Positions 22,187-34,500 of a stretch of 64,000 bases of DNA are shown here, piece after piece. This DNA is from Protula sp. h YS-2021 (lineage: Eukaryota > Annelida > Polychaeta > Sabellida > Serpulidae). The position numbers and the translations under genes are program-made. The DNA lies in contig OX457031.1 in the NCBI GenBank assembly GCA_949752745.1, forward strand, positions 8,345,328 to 8,409,327. Reading direction: 5' to 3'. The first letter of the stretch is position 1, and each line of letters begins with the position of its first letter. A model generated the notes under the pieces. The model worked only from the letters and a program-made list of their open reading frames with translations. It did no database searches and had not been told where the DNA came from.

Positions 22187-22775
22187 AAGGCAAGTCAATC
22201 ATAAAAGTAGTGCTCACACAATTAAAACAGCGCACAATAATATACAGTCAGCCTGTCATGAGCGTGGGAATCTCGAGCTTTTAGCCCGTTCACAGATCAA
22301 AGCAAATCTACTGCGACTTAGAGCTTCTGATACGTGTTTGAACTGGCTATTCCGCAGTGGAGGGGGGCGGGGGTGTGGATGGAGAGGGGAGAGGATCAGG
22401 GAAGCATATATGGGAAGAAAAATATGACAGTTTTCGCGTGTAAATAGTAACAAGGCAAGTCAATCATAAAAGTAGTGCTCACACAATTAAAACAGCGCAC
22501 AATAATATACAGTCAGCCTGTCATGAGCGTGGGAATCTCGAGCTTTTAGCCCGTTCACAGATCAAAGCAAATCTACTGTGACTTAGAGCTTCTGATACGT
22601 GTTTGCACTGGCTATTCCGCAGTGAAGGGGGCGGGGTGTGGATGGAGAGGGGGAGGATCTGGGAAGCATATATGGGAAGATACATATGACAGTTTTCGCG
22701 TGTAAATAGTAACAAGGCAAGCCAATCATAAAAGTAGTGCTCAAACAAATAAAACAGCGCACAACAATACACAAT
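22187..22775. repeat. Roughly 265-bp direct repeats, 2 full copies plus a partial
   Basis: AAGTCAATCATAAAAGTAGT starts units near 22193 and 22457, with a partial third near 22720 (AAGCCAATC). Each full unit contains GAGCGTGGGAATCTCGAGC and a G-rich GGGGGCGGGG stretch. The inverted arm has about one such unit plus a partial. Confidence 0.85.
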
Positions 22776-22999
22776 CACACATATACAGGTATGTCGGGAA
22801 ACAAACGAGGAATCGCGATTTCTTGTCCAACTCGCGAAATGTACGCCAAAAATCTGACTTCGTTATTAGGGATTTTTCAGACATAAGTTGTATATGAAAA
22901 TCTCGGTAGATTTTTTTTACATTCAATTCCGAAAGCGAAAATATATAAAAGACACAGCCTATCACATGTGCGTGAGAATGTCTCGCTTTAGCCCGCTGA

Positions 23000-23296
23000 C
23001 AGATGCAAGCAAATCAACTGCGAATAGCCGTTTCGGTGTGTTTATCAATGTCAATTTCGCAGTTGGCGTGTACAAGAGAGGAGGAGTAAGGGTGAGGGGG
23101 ATCTGGCCGGCAAAATTTCTTTTCACTTCCAGACTTTACCAGTGCATTTCGCTTTTTGGGGAAAGGGTGGGGTTTACCCCGAATGCCCTCAACCCCGTTG
23201 TTGCACCAATTTAACAGTACAAATACTACAATTTTTGGCTCGAAAAAAAAAAGCCGTTTTGATGTGCCAAAACGTTAAACCAGAGTGAAACGAATC

Positions 23297-23370
<74 letters not shown>

Positions 23371-25800
23371 TTTTTTTTAACAAAGCATACTCACGATTAA
23401 GGACAGTGAGATAGTGAACTTCAGTTAAAGCGATATTTTTTTTTAAAAAGGGAGGGGGGGGGGTTTGCACGTCATTGTCTCCCACTAGCTACACTAATAG
23501 AGCAATATATTTTTGAAGGATTGCGTCCTGCAATGAATAAAATAAGCCCATTTTAATGCGCAATTTCGCAGCGGTTGTGTATTGGAGAGGGGGGAGGGAG
23601 TTCTCGTGTGCTAATATCTTACGCTTAACGGTGTTAAACATTTTTTTATGACTAATAGGCTTTATCATTGCATTTTGCTCTTGGGACGGGGAGGGGAGGG
23701 GAGGGGGGGGGGTGGGCGGAGGGAGGAGTGGGGAAGGTCGCGCACCCTCCCTATTTGCGCTAATACAAAAATGCACTTTTGAAGTATTAGTTTCAGTCAA
23801 AGTGAAACTAAAAAAAAAAAAAAAAAGACAGCACAATTAAGATTAAGGTCACCAAGCAGTGAAAAACGAAACTCAGTTTAAGCGATATTGACGGAAAGAC
23901 TTAGTGTATATTAGACTTGTACGCACATGACACACGCTTGTACACCCCAGAAACATATAAAATGGCATCACTCAAGAACCTGCCTCTACACGGCGTAACC
24001 AAGCGAATTTGGGAGAATTTGGTGGCCACAGCACACTCAAGTTTAAGGGCATCAAATAATGAGAAACAAGTAAGTATTTGTGAAACACAAGCGGGCCCCA
24101 ACCGCCCCCCCTCCAAAAAAAATCATAGGGTTATGAAGCGATGACGGACAGATGGACAGACGGACGGACACCCCAAACCTATAGGCCCCAATCCGAAGGG
24201 TTGGGGCATAATGAAAGCCAATTTCAGCGATATCCACAGAAAGAGTGGGTGTAAATAAAACATATGCGGACATGAAACACGCTTGCACACGCCAAGAAAA
24301 AAGTTTAAAATGAATGGTACTGAGAGTTTACAGTAACTGCAGCTCACACGCGGCACGCATAGATGTCGCTTGCGAAACTAACATGAACAGACATGAAACT
24401 CAGAAAATGCAACATTTTTTTCCGAGAAAAACGAACGAGGGGAGGAAGAGTTGCCCGTCATTGTATCCTCCTAGCTACACCAATGGAGCAAAACATTTTT
24501 GAAGAATTGCGTCCGTCAGTCAATAAAACAGACCGTTTTTAGTACGTTTATCAACTACCAATTTCGCAGTTGGCGTGCGCAAGAGAAGAGGGGAGGGGGG
24601 GGAGGCTCTGGTGAGAAAAATGTCTAGGTTTAACGGTGTTAATATATATTTTTTTCACTTCTAGACTTTACCAGTGCATTTCGCTTTTTGGGGAAAGGGT
24701 GGAGGGGTTTACCCCGAATGAACCCCAACCCCCTCCCACCCCGTTGTTGTGCCAATTTAACAGTACAAATACTGCGATTTTTGGCTCGAAAAAACAAGCC
24801 GTTTTGGTGTGTCAAAACGCAAAGTCAATGTGAAACGAATCGCTTTCTCTCTGTCTCCCCCTCTCTCTCTGCTTTTTTTTTTAAATAAAGCACACTCGAG
24901 ATTAAGGACAGTGACATAGTTAAACTAAGTTAAAGCGATATTAACAGATAGACTGGGGTAAATTTGACTTGAAACACAAGAAACAGGTTTGTAAACCCCC
25001 CACAGGAAGATACAAATGGCACAGAGTAATAACTGCATCTACTGGGCGAATCAAGTCGAATTTGAGAAAATGTTGCGAATACAGCACACTCAAGTTAACG
25101 CCAACAAGTAGTGAGATATGAAACTCAGTTAATGCCATATTTTTTATAAAGCTAGGGGGAGGGTTGCACGTCATTGTCTCCCACTAGCTATACTAATGGA
25201 GCAATATATTTTTGAAGTCCTGCAATGAGCAAAATAAACCGATTTTAATGCGTTTATCAACTATCAATTTCGCACTGGTTGTGTATTAGGGGGGGGGGGT
25301 TCGCCTGCAAAAATTTTAAGTTTAACGGTGTTAACATTACAGGAGGAGGGGGGGAGTGGGGGTGGTGCACCCCTCTACTTGCGCTAATGCAACAATGCAC
25401 TTTTGAAGTATTAGATTCAGTCGAAGTGAAATAAGCCGAATTTGAAAAAAAGACAGCACAATCAAGATTAAGGTCACCAAGCAGTGAGAAACGAGACTCA
25501 GTTTAAGTGATATTGACGGAAAGACTGCGTGTATGTTAGACATGTACGCACATGACACACGCTTGTACACCCCAAAAATATAAATGGCATCACACGAGAA
25601 CCTGCCTCTACACAGTGAAACCAGGCGAATTTGGAAGAATTTGGTGAACACAACACTCAAGTTTAAGGGCATCAAGTAATGAGAGATTAAGTCAATTTCA
25701 GCGATAACTACAGAAAAATTGAGTGTAAATAAGACATGTACGGACACGTAACACGCCTGTTCGCACAATAAAAAGTTATAAAGTGCACTGAGAGTTTACA
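23000..25800. repeat. Diverged tandem repeats, non-coding
   Basis: Several blocks recur: ACTTTACCAGTGCATTTCGC at about 23132 and 24664, GTCATTGT..CTCC..CTAGCTA at about 23473, 24459 and 25171, and ACGCTTGTACACCCC at about 23933 and 25558. G-rich runs lie near 23450, 23690, 24590 and 25290. The inverted arm carries a shorter version. No exon recognised. Confidence 0.75.
23301..23368. repeat. (CT)n microsatellite
   Basis: About 68 bp of uninterrupted TC. Its counterpart on the inverted arm, (GA)n at about 59716-59738, is only about 22 bp. Confidence 0.95.
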
Positions 25801-26642
25801 GTGACTGCAATTCACACACAACACGCATACATGTGTCTTGCGAAACAGACCGGCTTATATAAAGAAACCGAGAATAATATGTCAAACAAATGACTTGGTT
25901 TAAAAAAAAAACAAGAATCTACGAAGATAAACAAACTCTAACGATTGCTTTATAAAATATGTGACACTTTGCTTCAGTTAAGCAAAAATATGTACTTAAA
26001 AAAACGAAGTGGAAACTTTCTGATATTATCGTCCACTAACAAAAGGGGTGTTGCCTTGTTTACCCTCAACTTTAACTTTGATTTTTGAGATTTATAGGCT
26101 ACAAACAAAACAATAAATAACTTTAAAACGTATTTGTGATATTATTCTTCTTGTTTTAAATACAATTATTTGGATAGGCCACCCCAAAATCTACTAAAAT
26201 GTCGGCCAAAAAGTAGACAACCACCCGGGGCCAGGTCCATTCCAACACGTGGTCGCGCTCCCCTGACACATGTGCTAGCACCTGATTGGCTGAAATGTGA
26301 TATAAAAATAGATTTCACACAGATCGAAAGATGTGTACGGCTTCCGATTGGCTCTCGTTCCACGTGCTTTTCTCACACAGAGTTCATGGTAGGTAGCCAC
26401 CTATATGTTGGTGTGAGAACTATTTTACACAGCAAATTTGATGGTCTCTGTAAATTTCTGCGAAATAGGCATGTGGTCTCAGGTGAAAGAGCACGTTCTG
26501 TTTCGCAAAATGAACCCCTAACACAGATTTGCGAAACGGACGACCCGACCAAAATGCGAAACGGACCGAAATTCGGTCCGTTTCACTTTAACATTGCAAC
26601 GTGATACACACCAATTCGTCTTGTTTCCCGACGAAGCCGCAT

Positions 26643-26643
<1 letters not shown>

Positions 26644-26699
<56 letters not shown>
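26644..26699. repeat. (CA)n microsatellite at arm edge
   Basis: A 56-bp pure CA tract. The inverted arm has a short interrupted TG tract at 58140-58175 in the same place, and homology between the arms ends here. Confidence 0.95.
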
Positions 26700-26700
<1 letters not shown>

Positions 26701-28994
26701 CGGACAACAAATTCCCTACAAGTGAAGAGTATAGCCCAGCGACGTATAGTCAACTACAAGAGCAAGTTTCAATGATGTGCATGCAAAAAGAAACCAGGCA
26801 TTACTTTTTTGTGCTTTCGTCGATAACGTGGCATTCAAATTCTTTATAAGTGAAACGATAACACCATTGTTGTATTTACATTTCAACTGTTGACAGTTTA
26901 GACTTGAAGCGAAAAGCTGCAGAACACAAAAATTTACGGTTAAAAATTCAGCGGGTTAAGTGTGAATGGATTACTCGAAACCAGTCATATATTAACGGCG
27001 TTTGTCCGTCTAGCACCGTTTTTATGTATAAACACGGATGGATATTATTTAAAAGTTGTTCCTCTCCTTTATGAGTATTTTCGCGGAATCCCCAGTGGGT
27101 CTGCGGAGTAGAGTTTGGTTGTTGAACACATTTTAAAAAGTAGTACTATTTTTGCGGAATCTCTAGTGGATCTGCGGAGTTAAAAGGTGTTATACACAAA
27201 AGAGCGAACCGCCGAAGAGGATGGCTGTTGAACAACAACGGGTCCAGCACGTGCTGAGCGCATGCGAAACACTGCCACATCTCACCAGTACAACCACGGC
27301 TGAAATTAGCCTCTGCCTGAGCGTGTACCCACTCGCGGCGGATGTAACTGGTACAGTCCTTACTGTCAGTTGTCTGTTCTTGGTGGTGTTTTAGAAACAT
27401 TAAACAAGAGACAGTTTGTCTTATTTTTGTTTCGAATAAATAACATCTTTTCATTCAGTTTTAAAAGCACACCACGACGATAATTGAGTGATATTGCAAG
27501 GTTTTATCACCTAAGTTAACATGAAGCGAAATCAAACTTTTACTATCTGTTGAAGTCAGCGGCGAAATATCTTGCCAGTGTGCTCCTCTTTTCAAAACCT
27601 TGCAAAATAGTGGTCGAAAATGTTATCTTCCATGTACCAGTTACCGGCAACACCGTCTACATATCGGGACATTCCCCCTCCAAATAATTAAGCCAGTTCG
27701 TACTTTCGGATATTTCCGATATTGCATTTTTTGGATAAATTATAAAGAAATGACAAGAGAAAAACATCAAAATTCTAATATTCATTCAACATGCACCCTT
27801 TCGATTTTAAAAAGCCATCATATGATCTTTTAAAAACTACTTTTCATATTATTCAGCCCCTTTAGTAGCCAACGTGTGAATATGTTTCTGGTAAAATGGA
27901 ATTTTGTTGATTTTTTGCCCGTTTTTTTTTCTGTCATTTCTTTATATCCTTATCCCAACCGAATTCAGTCCAAACGCAAAAACGTTTCGGCAGAAGTCTG
28001 GGTACGAATCCGCTTATGGGGGCCGAGGGATATTTCTGATTCTTATTTCAGGGTTTCTGTGAAGTATGCATCGGCCTATTGACGACTGTTGTACATTGGA
28101 TTTTGAAAAAGAAATTTAGTTTGTTTTTATTTTAGATAGTTAAAAAAAATCATTTGTTGATTTTCCACCTTAATTTAGCTCCGAGCAAGCTCTACGAGGG
28201 AGAGGAGAACGAATGACCACAGTAGATTGAAATTGGTGAAACTGAAAAGACCATCTCCCACAGCTGAAAACCATTTTTATTTGTCAAGTATCGCAGAATA
28301 GGGAATATTTAAGTCGAAAGAGTTGGGAACATTTGCATCGGGCTTACGCAGTTTTGTTAGAATTGAACATTTTGTTGTCACCAATTACGATATACTCTAA
28401 CCAATTAATTCTATCTCCTCTCCCTCGTAGTCCTATATGACTGTTGCGGTCTTCATATGACAGCAAGCTTTATGTCCTAGGAAGATAGAAAGGGTCCACT
28501 GGGACTAAGCCAGCGCTTCCTTAAATTGAGACATATATATCAGTCAAAACTATGAAACCTTTTATCATCCCACCTGGGCGCGGAAATCCTAAATTCTGGA
28601 ATGCCATGACATACCCAATAAAAATGGAATTGTTCTACATGCCACAAATCTTTTCATAAAGAATCAACACGAAAATTCATAACATGTGAAACATATTTAT
28701 GACACTTAGAATTTTGCCGAAAAGATTGGGCGTTTCGACCGTATTGTGTTGGATAAACATACACCGAAATGATGGAAAAAACTAGTCCCGTCGAACCTTT
28801 TCTGTCTTCCCAGATCAGAGAGGCTCACAGATCCGCCAATTGAGAAAACCATATAGATCTGAATTTTCCAGGCTGTTGTACGGAACTAAGAGGGATCTAG
28901 TACATTCAAGAAACTAAAAAAGCCAAAGCCAAGTAGGTTATTTGCAGGGAATGCTAAGTACAAGTATCAAGCTGGTTAAATATCAAGGGAAAAA
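26700..28994. other. No gene seen; repeat fragments
   Basis: Contains a short direct repeat (GCGGAATC..CTGCGGAGT at about 27076 and 27150), a partial inverted relative of the 8.1-kb MITE (27770-28016) and a 17-bp inverted pair CTACGAGGGAGAGGAGA (28190 and 28413). A minus-strand open frame of 102 codons (27454-27146) has no recognisable domain. Confidence 0.5.
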
Positions 28995-28999
28995 CTTAA

Positions 29000-29593
29000 A
29001 GGGAAATGCGGGTATCTCACCTACAATTGACATTTCCTTCATACTTTCACAGTTTAATCCTTTGAGGGTATTCATTTAAAAATTGAAAAGAAAAAGAGGG
29101 GTCACCGATGTTATAAGAGAAATAAAGATACTGAAAGGTCGCGTACTTTTACTAGGGAAACCATTGGGAAAACCAAGAAGTTTCAATCAAAATGCAAAAT
29201 TCACACATAATCACAATTGACAATTGCCTGATTTTTTCCCTGTTTGAAGAAAATGTCATACGAAATGTTTTAAGCAAATAAAAAATAGATGTCACCGTAT
29301 GAATAACAGAATTATACAATCTTTTTTACAAAATCCCATTGACGCAATGGTTAAATGGTGAAAACAGTGTAATATGCTTTTAAGGGGGAAGATATAAACA
29401 CAGGCCCTTCCAGGAACAAAATATCAACACAGACCATTTCTGGACACGAGCCTACTTGTCTTTGAAAAGAACTTTTCGATCTGGACGGATTTAATAGTTA
29501 TTTATATTGTGTAAACATGGATTCAAACTCTGCGATATTCAATGTAATGCGCATTTCGGTCGCTAGATGGCGCAGAGATACCCGCATTTCCCT
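29000..29593. mobile_element. TTAA-flanked MITE (piggyBac/Kolobok-type), 594 bp
   Basis: Termini AGGGAAATGCGGGTATCTC and its exact reverse complement are each bordered by TTAA (28996-28999 and 29594-29597). The inverted repeat is 24 bp including the TTAA. No transposase frame. The TTAA target duplication is typical of piggyBac and Kolobok elements; the AGGG terminus argues rather for Kolobok. Confidence 0.75.
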
Positions 29594-29753
29594 TTAAGGG
29601 CTGTCAACAGTTAGTAAATGAACTGCGAGTACATGTCCTTCACTCAGATTCGTCAACATCAACGAACACTGCTCTTAAGTTTACGGTTAAAACTACTTCA
29701 AAGATATATTTACGTTTACACAGAAACATATGAAGGGGGAAGCTGAAGATACC

Positions 29754-29968
29754 GGCTACAAACTGGGGCAAAATATTACCGATGGGCTACAAACTGGGGC
29801 AGAATATTACCGATGGGCTACAAACTGGGGCAAAATATTACCGATGGGCTACAAACTGGGGCAGAATATTACCGATGGGCTACAAACTGGGGCAAAATAT
29901 TACCGATGGGCTACAAACTGGGGCAAAATATTACCGATGGGCTACAAACTGGGGCAAAATATTACCGA
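29754..29968. repeat. 31-bp minisatellite, about 7 copies
   Basis: The unit is ACAAACTGGGGCA[AG]AATATT followed by ACCGATGGGCT. All three frames stay open because 31 is not a multiple of three and the unit lacks stops, which explains the 100-codon frames here. Confidence 0.95.
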
Positions 29969-30194
29969 GAAAAAAACTGTTTTTATCAGTACAAAATTAT
30001 TTGACCATAAAAATTGTGCGACCTGATTTCATTGATGGCGTCATTTATTTGGTGCATTATTTAAAAAAAACGCTGATGGCCCGTGTTGTGCGCCTGGATT
30101 AGCAAAATTGACATCATTGACAAAATTTTATTTTACTAGAAAGATATTTACAAATGGGCTATAGAAGGGGTAGAAAAATATGTAACAAAGTTTT

Positions 30195-30490
30195 TAGTCC
30201 CCGGCCGACGCGTAGCGCGGAGCGGGGACTATTGAATCCGGGTCCCTCCGTCTGTCCGTCAGCATTTGGCATAGGGTGCCGTTTCCGCGACAGGCCTCAA
30301 GAACTACTGGGGGGATTTCATTTAAACCTTGCACAGGCAAAGAGTAAGGGTTGTAGTTGTGCAACTTCTTATATAACGGAATGTCGTAGGAATCTGAAAC
30401 GATTAATTTCCTATGATTACAAGCCGACAGGGGACTTAGTCAGACCTCGAAATGTCTTGAAATCTTGTGATTGCACGCCGGCGTTGAGAT
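30195..30490 (+). repeat. Dispersed repeat with AGCGGGGACT and GTCCGTC blocks
   Basis: GACGCGTAGCGCGGAGCGGG, CGTCTGTCCGTC and TTGTGATTGCACGCC. Same family as 42977-43560 (same strand) and 7860-8105 (inverted). Confidence 0.7.
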
Positions 30491-30734
30491 TTGGTATACT
30501 CGTTGAGATTTGGTATGATGGCTTATGTGAAAGTGCGCATTCAAGGCGACCTGTCGTCAAGCTTGTTGTCGTGAATTCGTATTGGTGGTGTACAGTGGCC
30601 ATGTGATGTCCAGTGTGTCGGTGAGATAAGGGCGCTGTAAGTGAGAGCATGAGGCACGATTTCTCGCCCGGGGCTCATTCGAAGCTGGTTCAGATTACTG
30701 CACAGAGACTTTGTTACCAAGTGAATGAATGCGG

Positions 30735-31425
30735 TCACTCGCCGCACGGGGACACTGTGTGCATTCACTCATTGCAGAATGACACTGTGCGGTCACTCAT
30801 TGCACGGTGACACTGTCAGGTTACTCATTGCACGGTGACACTGTCATGTCACTCATTGCATGGTGACACTGTCCGGTTACTCATTGCAGAATGGCACTGT
30901 TTACGGTCACTCGTTGCCCGGTGACACTGTCCGGTCACTCATTGCACGTTGACACTGTGTTCGGTCACTCATTGCAGGTTACACGGTGCCCAGTCACTCA
31001 TTGCAGGGTGACACTGTGTGGGGTCACTCGTTGCAGAGTGAAACTGTGTGTTTTCACTCATTGCACGGTGACACTGTGTGTGGTCACTCATTGCAGAATG
31101 ACACTATGTGCGGTAACTCATTCCATGGTGACACTGTGTGCGGTCGCTCGTCGCAGGGGACATTGTGTGCAGTCACTCATTGCACGGTGACACTGTCTCC
31201 GGTCAGTCATTGCAGGGTGACACTGTGTGTGGTCACTCATTCCATGGTGACACTCTGTGTGGTCACTCACAGCAGAGTGACACTGTGCTGTCACCCATTG
31301 CATGGTGACACTGTGTGTGGTCACTCATTGCCAGTTGACACTGTACAGTCACTCACTGCAGTGAGACACTACGGTCACTCTGCCTGTTGACACTGTACAC
31401 GATCACTCATTTCAGAGAGACACTT
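30735..31425. repeat. Minisatellite of about 31 bp upstream of SLC28 exon 1
   Basis: About 22 copies of GGTCACTCATTGCA[CG]GGTGACACTGTGTG. The last copy, CACTCATTTCAGAGAGACAC at about 31404, leads straight into the first coding exon and contains a plausible 3' splice site. Confidence 0.9.
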
Positions 31426-31440
31426 TGTGGGCATAGAGAC

Positions 31441-31517
31441 ATGGATCCTCTGAGCACTGAAGAAATTAGTGGCAGCAGAAAAGGGAACACTGCCTTGGGG
31501 AGTATTGATAATTCACG
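31441..31517 (+). CDS. SLC28 exon 1
   Basis: MDPLSTEEISGSRKGNTALG and then SIDNS, ending in phase 2 at TTCACG|GTAAGT. The ATG is 25 bp after the AG of CATTTCAG in the last repeat of the upstream minisatellite, so this is either the first coding exon behind a 5'UTR intron or the first exon. No CNT homology is expected in this variable region; support comes from the phase fit to exon 2. Confidence 0.6.
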
Positions 31518-34500
31518 GTAAGTGCTAGTCACTAATCGACCCTCAGTAGTCACAAATCAACCCTGCAATGATCACACCAGATAGGTGATAGTCACAGTGA
31601 ACCCTACTTTGTCATAAATTAGTGATGTGATCCGTCACTGATGCATCCGATTCGGTTCGGTTTCGGTTTTTAAAGAAAAATCCGCGGTTTTTTCGGTTCG
31701 GTTTCGTTTTTTTTTTTTTCAGACTATGCAAATGTATATAAATTAAAGATATCCAAAGTAACTTCGTGTTTTTATTCTAGAACGTGATAAGTAAACACTT
31801 TTCTTAACTAAAAAAGGAACTCTTCTGGAAGTGTAAAATAATGCTGCGCTAAAATAGTGAGATGAAACATTCATAGCAGTTAAAAATAGTCCTGAGAAAA
31901 ACAAAAATAATGTTAATTAAAAACCGAAAATGAACCAATGAATGGTTTTCCACAGAGCACGGTTCGATTTAACCGAACCGCCACCTTCACGGTTAACCGT
32001 CCAAAACGGTAAACCGTCTCATCCCTATCATAAATCAGTCCTTCGATAATCACATCAGATAGGTGATGTCACAGTCAACCCTACGTAGTCATAAATCAGT
32101 CCTTCGATAATCACATCAGATAGGTGATGCCACAGTCAACCCTACGTAGTCATAAATCAGTCTTTCGATAGTCACATCAGATAGGTGGTAGTCACACATC
32201 AGTCCTGCAATGGCTACAATAAGATAGGCGATAGTCGCAATGAACCCCCAAAGTCACAAATCAGTCCTGCGATAGTCACATCAGATAGGTGGTAGTCAAA
32301 CATCAGTCCTGTGATAGTTGCAATAAGATGAACATAGTCGCAATCAACCCTCCATGGTCACAAATCAGTCCTGCAATAGTCACAATAAGATAGCCGATAG
32401 TCACAATCAGCCCCGCAAATCCAAATCTGGTAGGCGATACATTTTTGGGCAAATAATACATTAAGAAATATTTAACTCGTATGCATAATAATGAGGCTGA
32501 TATTGACTATATTTTGCATATTCGTATTGTATTTTAATCTCTACCTGTCAAATACGTTAAGATTTCTTTGGGAGAGGGGTCGGGGTAGTTTGGTCGGTGG
32601 GTTTCGACGATATGTTGTAATCCTGATATCCCGGGTTCGAACCCATGGGTGTCAGTGTGTCACTGAGGAGACTCTCACTCCAGTAACCTCAGCAGATCGT
32701 CTGTGACAGAAATCAGAAATTATTCATGTCAAGGTCGGAAAATAAAGGTTCTTTGTGTTAGGAAAGTCCGGCTTCGAAGTTTGAATGACGCATTTATGAC
32801 GTAGTCTGTTGTCATCCCCAGCGTGGCTGCCGCGGACCACACGAGAACTCGGAGTACGGGGTCAAAGCGAGGTCACGGACGTATCTCACGGGATAGCTCC
32901 AGCAATAGCCTACAGCCCCTGATGGCCAGTGTCTCCGAGGTGAGCGAATGGCCCTGCCGTTACAGATACGCTTGCGACAAACGCAAAAATATGTTGGAAT
33001 AAAACGTACACAATGCAAAACATCAAAAGACAATGTGTTGCATAACACTCAGGCAAGTGTCAATGTATGTAAAATTTGTTGCGATTTTTTGCGGCCTGCC
33101 AAATGCATTTTGCGACACGCAGGACGCGTTTTGTTTCATTTTTCTGCAACAAAATGCATTTATTTTTTAAAATTTATTGCGACTTATTTTTGCGTTTGTC
33201 GCAAGCGTATCTGTATGTGTCCAGTTTCAAAAATTTCCACTTAACACGGCTGTTACGTTCTCAGCATTTTAGTGTTTCCAAGTCTGACTTGCATTAAAAA
33301 GGTTTAGTGTTTCATAAGTCCGTACGTGTTCTTATTGTATAATTGGCGTGTGGCAGGGGTGTGGAGGCAGGCAGAACGGCGGCACGTACACGGGCGCGGC
33401 CATCGTGAGCGGGGGCGCGGGCGCGGCCATCGTGAGCGGAGGGGGCGCGGGCGCGGCGCTGCACATCCAGCAGGCGGACGAGCACAGGCTCCGCGTCACG
33501 CTCGCCGAGGGTGCGTTGTGGTCCCAGCACTGAGTGCCCGGCGGCGTGGGTGCCCTCTCGGTGACCCAGCAATCACCGTTCTCCCCCCACTCCTCCACTG
33601 CAGGGTGCATACTCCGCATTGTCCAGCACTCACGCCCCGGGGAGAGTGTACACTCCACATTGTCCAGCACTCACGCCCCGGGGAGAGTGTACACTCCACA
33701 TTGTCCAGCACTCACGCCCCGGGGAGAGTGTACACTCCACATTGTCCAGCACTCACGCCCCGGGGAGAGTGTACACTCCACATTGTCTAGCACTCACGCC
33801 CCGGGGAGGGTGTACACTCCACATTGTCTAGCACTCACGCCCCGGGAGGGTGTACACTCCACATTGACCAGCACTTACGCCCCGGGAGGGTGTACACTCC
33901 ACATGTCCAGCACTCACGCCCCGGGGAGAGTGTACACTCCACATGTCCAGCACTCACGCCCCGGGGAGGGTGTACACTCCACATGTCCAGCACTCACGCC
34001 CCGGGGAGGGTGTACACTCCACTTGGGCCAGCACTCACGCCCCGGGGAGGGTGTACACTCCACATTGACCAGCACTCACGCCCCGGGGAGGGTGTACACT
34101 CCACATTGACCAGCACTCACGCCCCGGGGAGGGTGTACACTCCACGTTGTTTCGTACTCACGCACAGGCAGGGGCGCGCTGTCCTCGGAGACTGACAGTG
34201 GTATGAAGATAAATGTGTTGTCATTTAGTGACATGAGCGCGTGTGTAAAATCTAGTGGTCAGATATGTTGTTTTCAGTTGAAAGAACTGTGGTTGTCTTG
34301 TCGAGCTGTAATGTGACGTGAGAACGCGTTCACTGTTTATTCTTGCTTATTTTAGTTGAAGACGCGCAGGAGGAGGGGGCGCGGGAAAGCAGTTCGTTGT
34401 CCGCGTGGGCGCGATTTGTCAAAAAGATAGAGGGGCAGCTGGGTGCCTGGTGTGATGCTCACAGGAGTGCCTTGAGAGTGGTGAGTGACGTCATCACCGC

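Larger units (their letters stand above)
18270..26699 (+). repeat. Left arm of a large inverted duplication
   Basis: The plus strand here matches the minus strand of 58150-64000. Collinear landmarks are the tandem family at 18.3 kb / 63.9 kb, PWWP exons A-D, the AAGTGCGAATTGGCTTAT end (21.27 / 61.31 kb), the GATCAAAGCAAATC block (22.3 / 60.3 kb), GA/CT microsatellites, the CTCTGTGAAATCTAT-type block at 26.3 / 58.5 kb and the CA repeat edge. This arm is longer because of extra tandem copies at 22.2-25.8 kb, a roughly 330-bp segment at 18.41-18.75 kb and an expanded CA tract. Confidence 0.85.

Noticed and set aside
27146..27454. Minus-strand 102-codon frame
   Set aside because: Ordinary composition but no recognised domain, no partner exon and no copy elsewhere; not enough to call a gene.
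30154..30606. Plus-strand 150-codon frame
   Set aside because: Falls on a dispersed repeat shared with 42.98 kb and 7.9 kb; the frame is not conserved in those copies.
33534..34195. Open frames of 120-190 codons across the 41-bp minisatellite
   Set aside because: They are open only because the short unit lacks stops, occur in several frames at once, and have no domain character.
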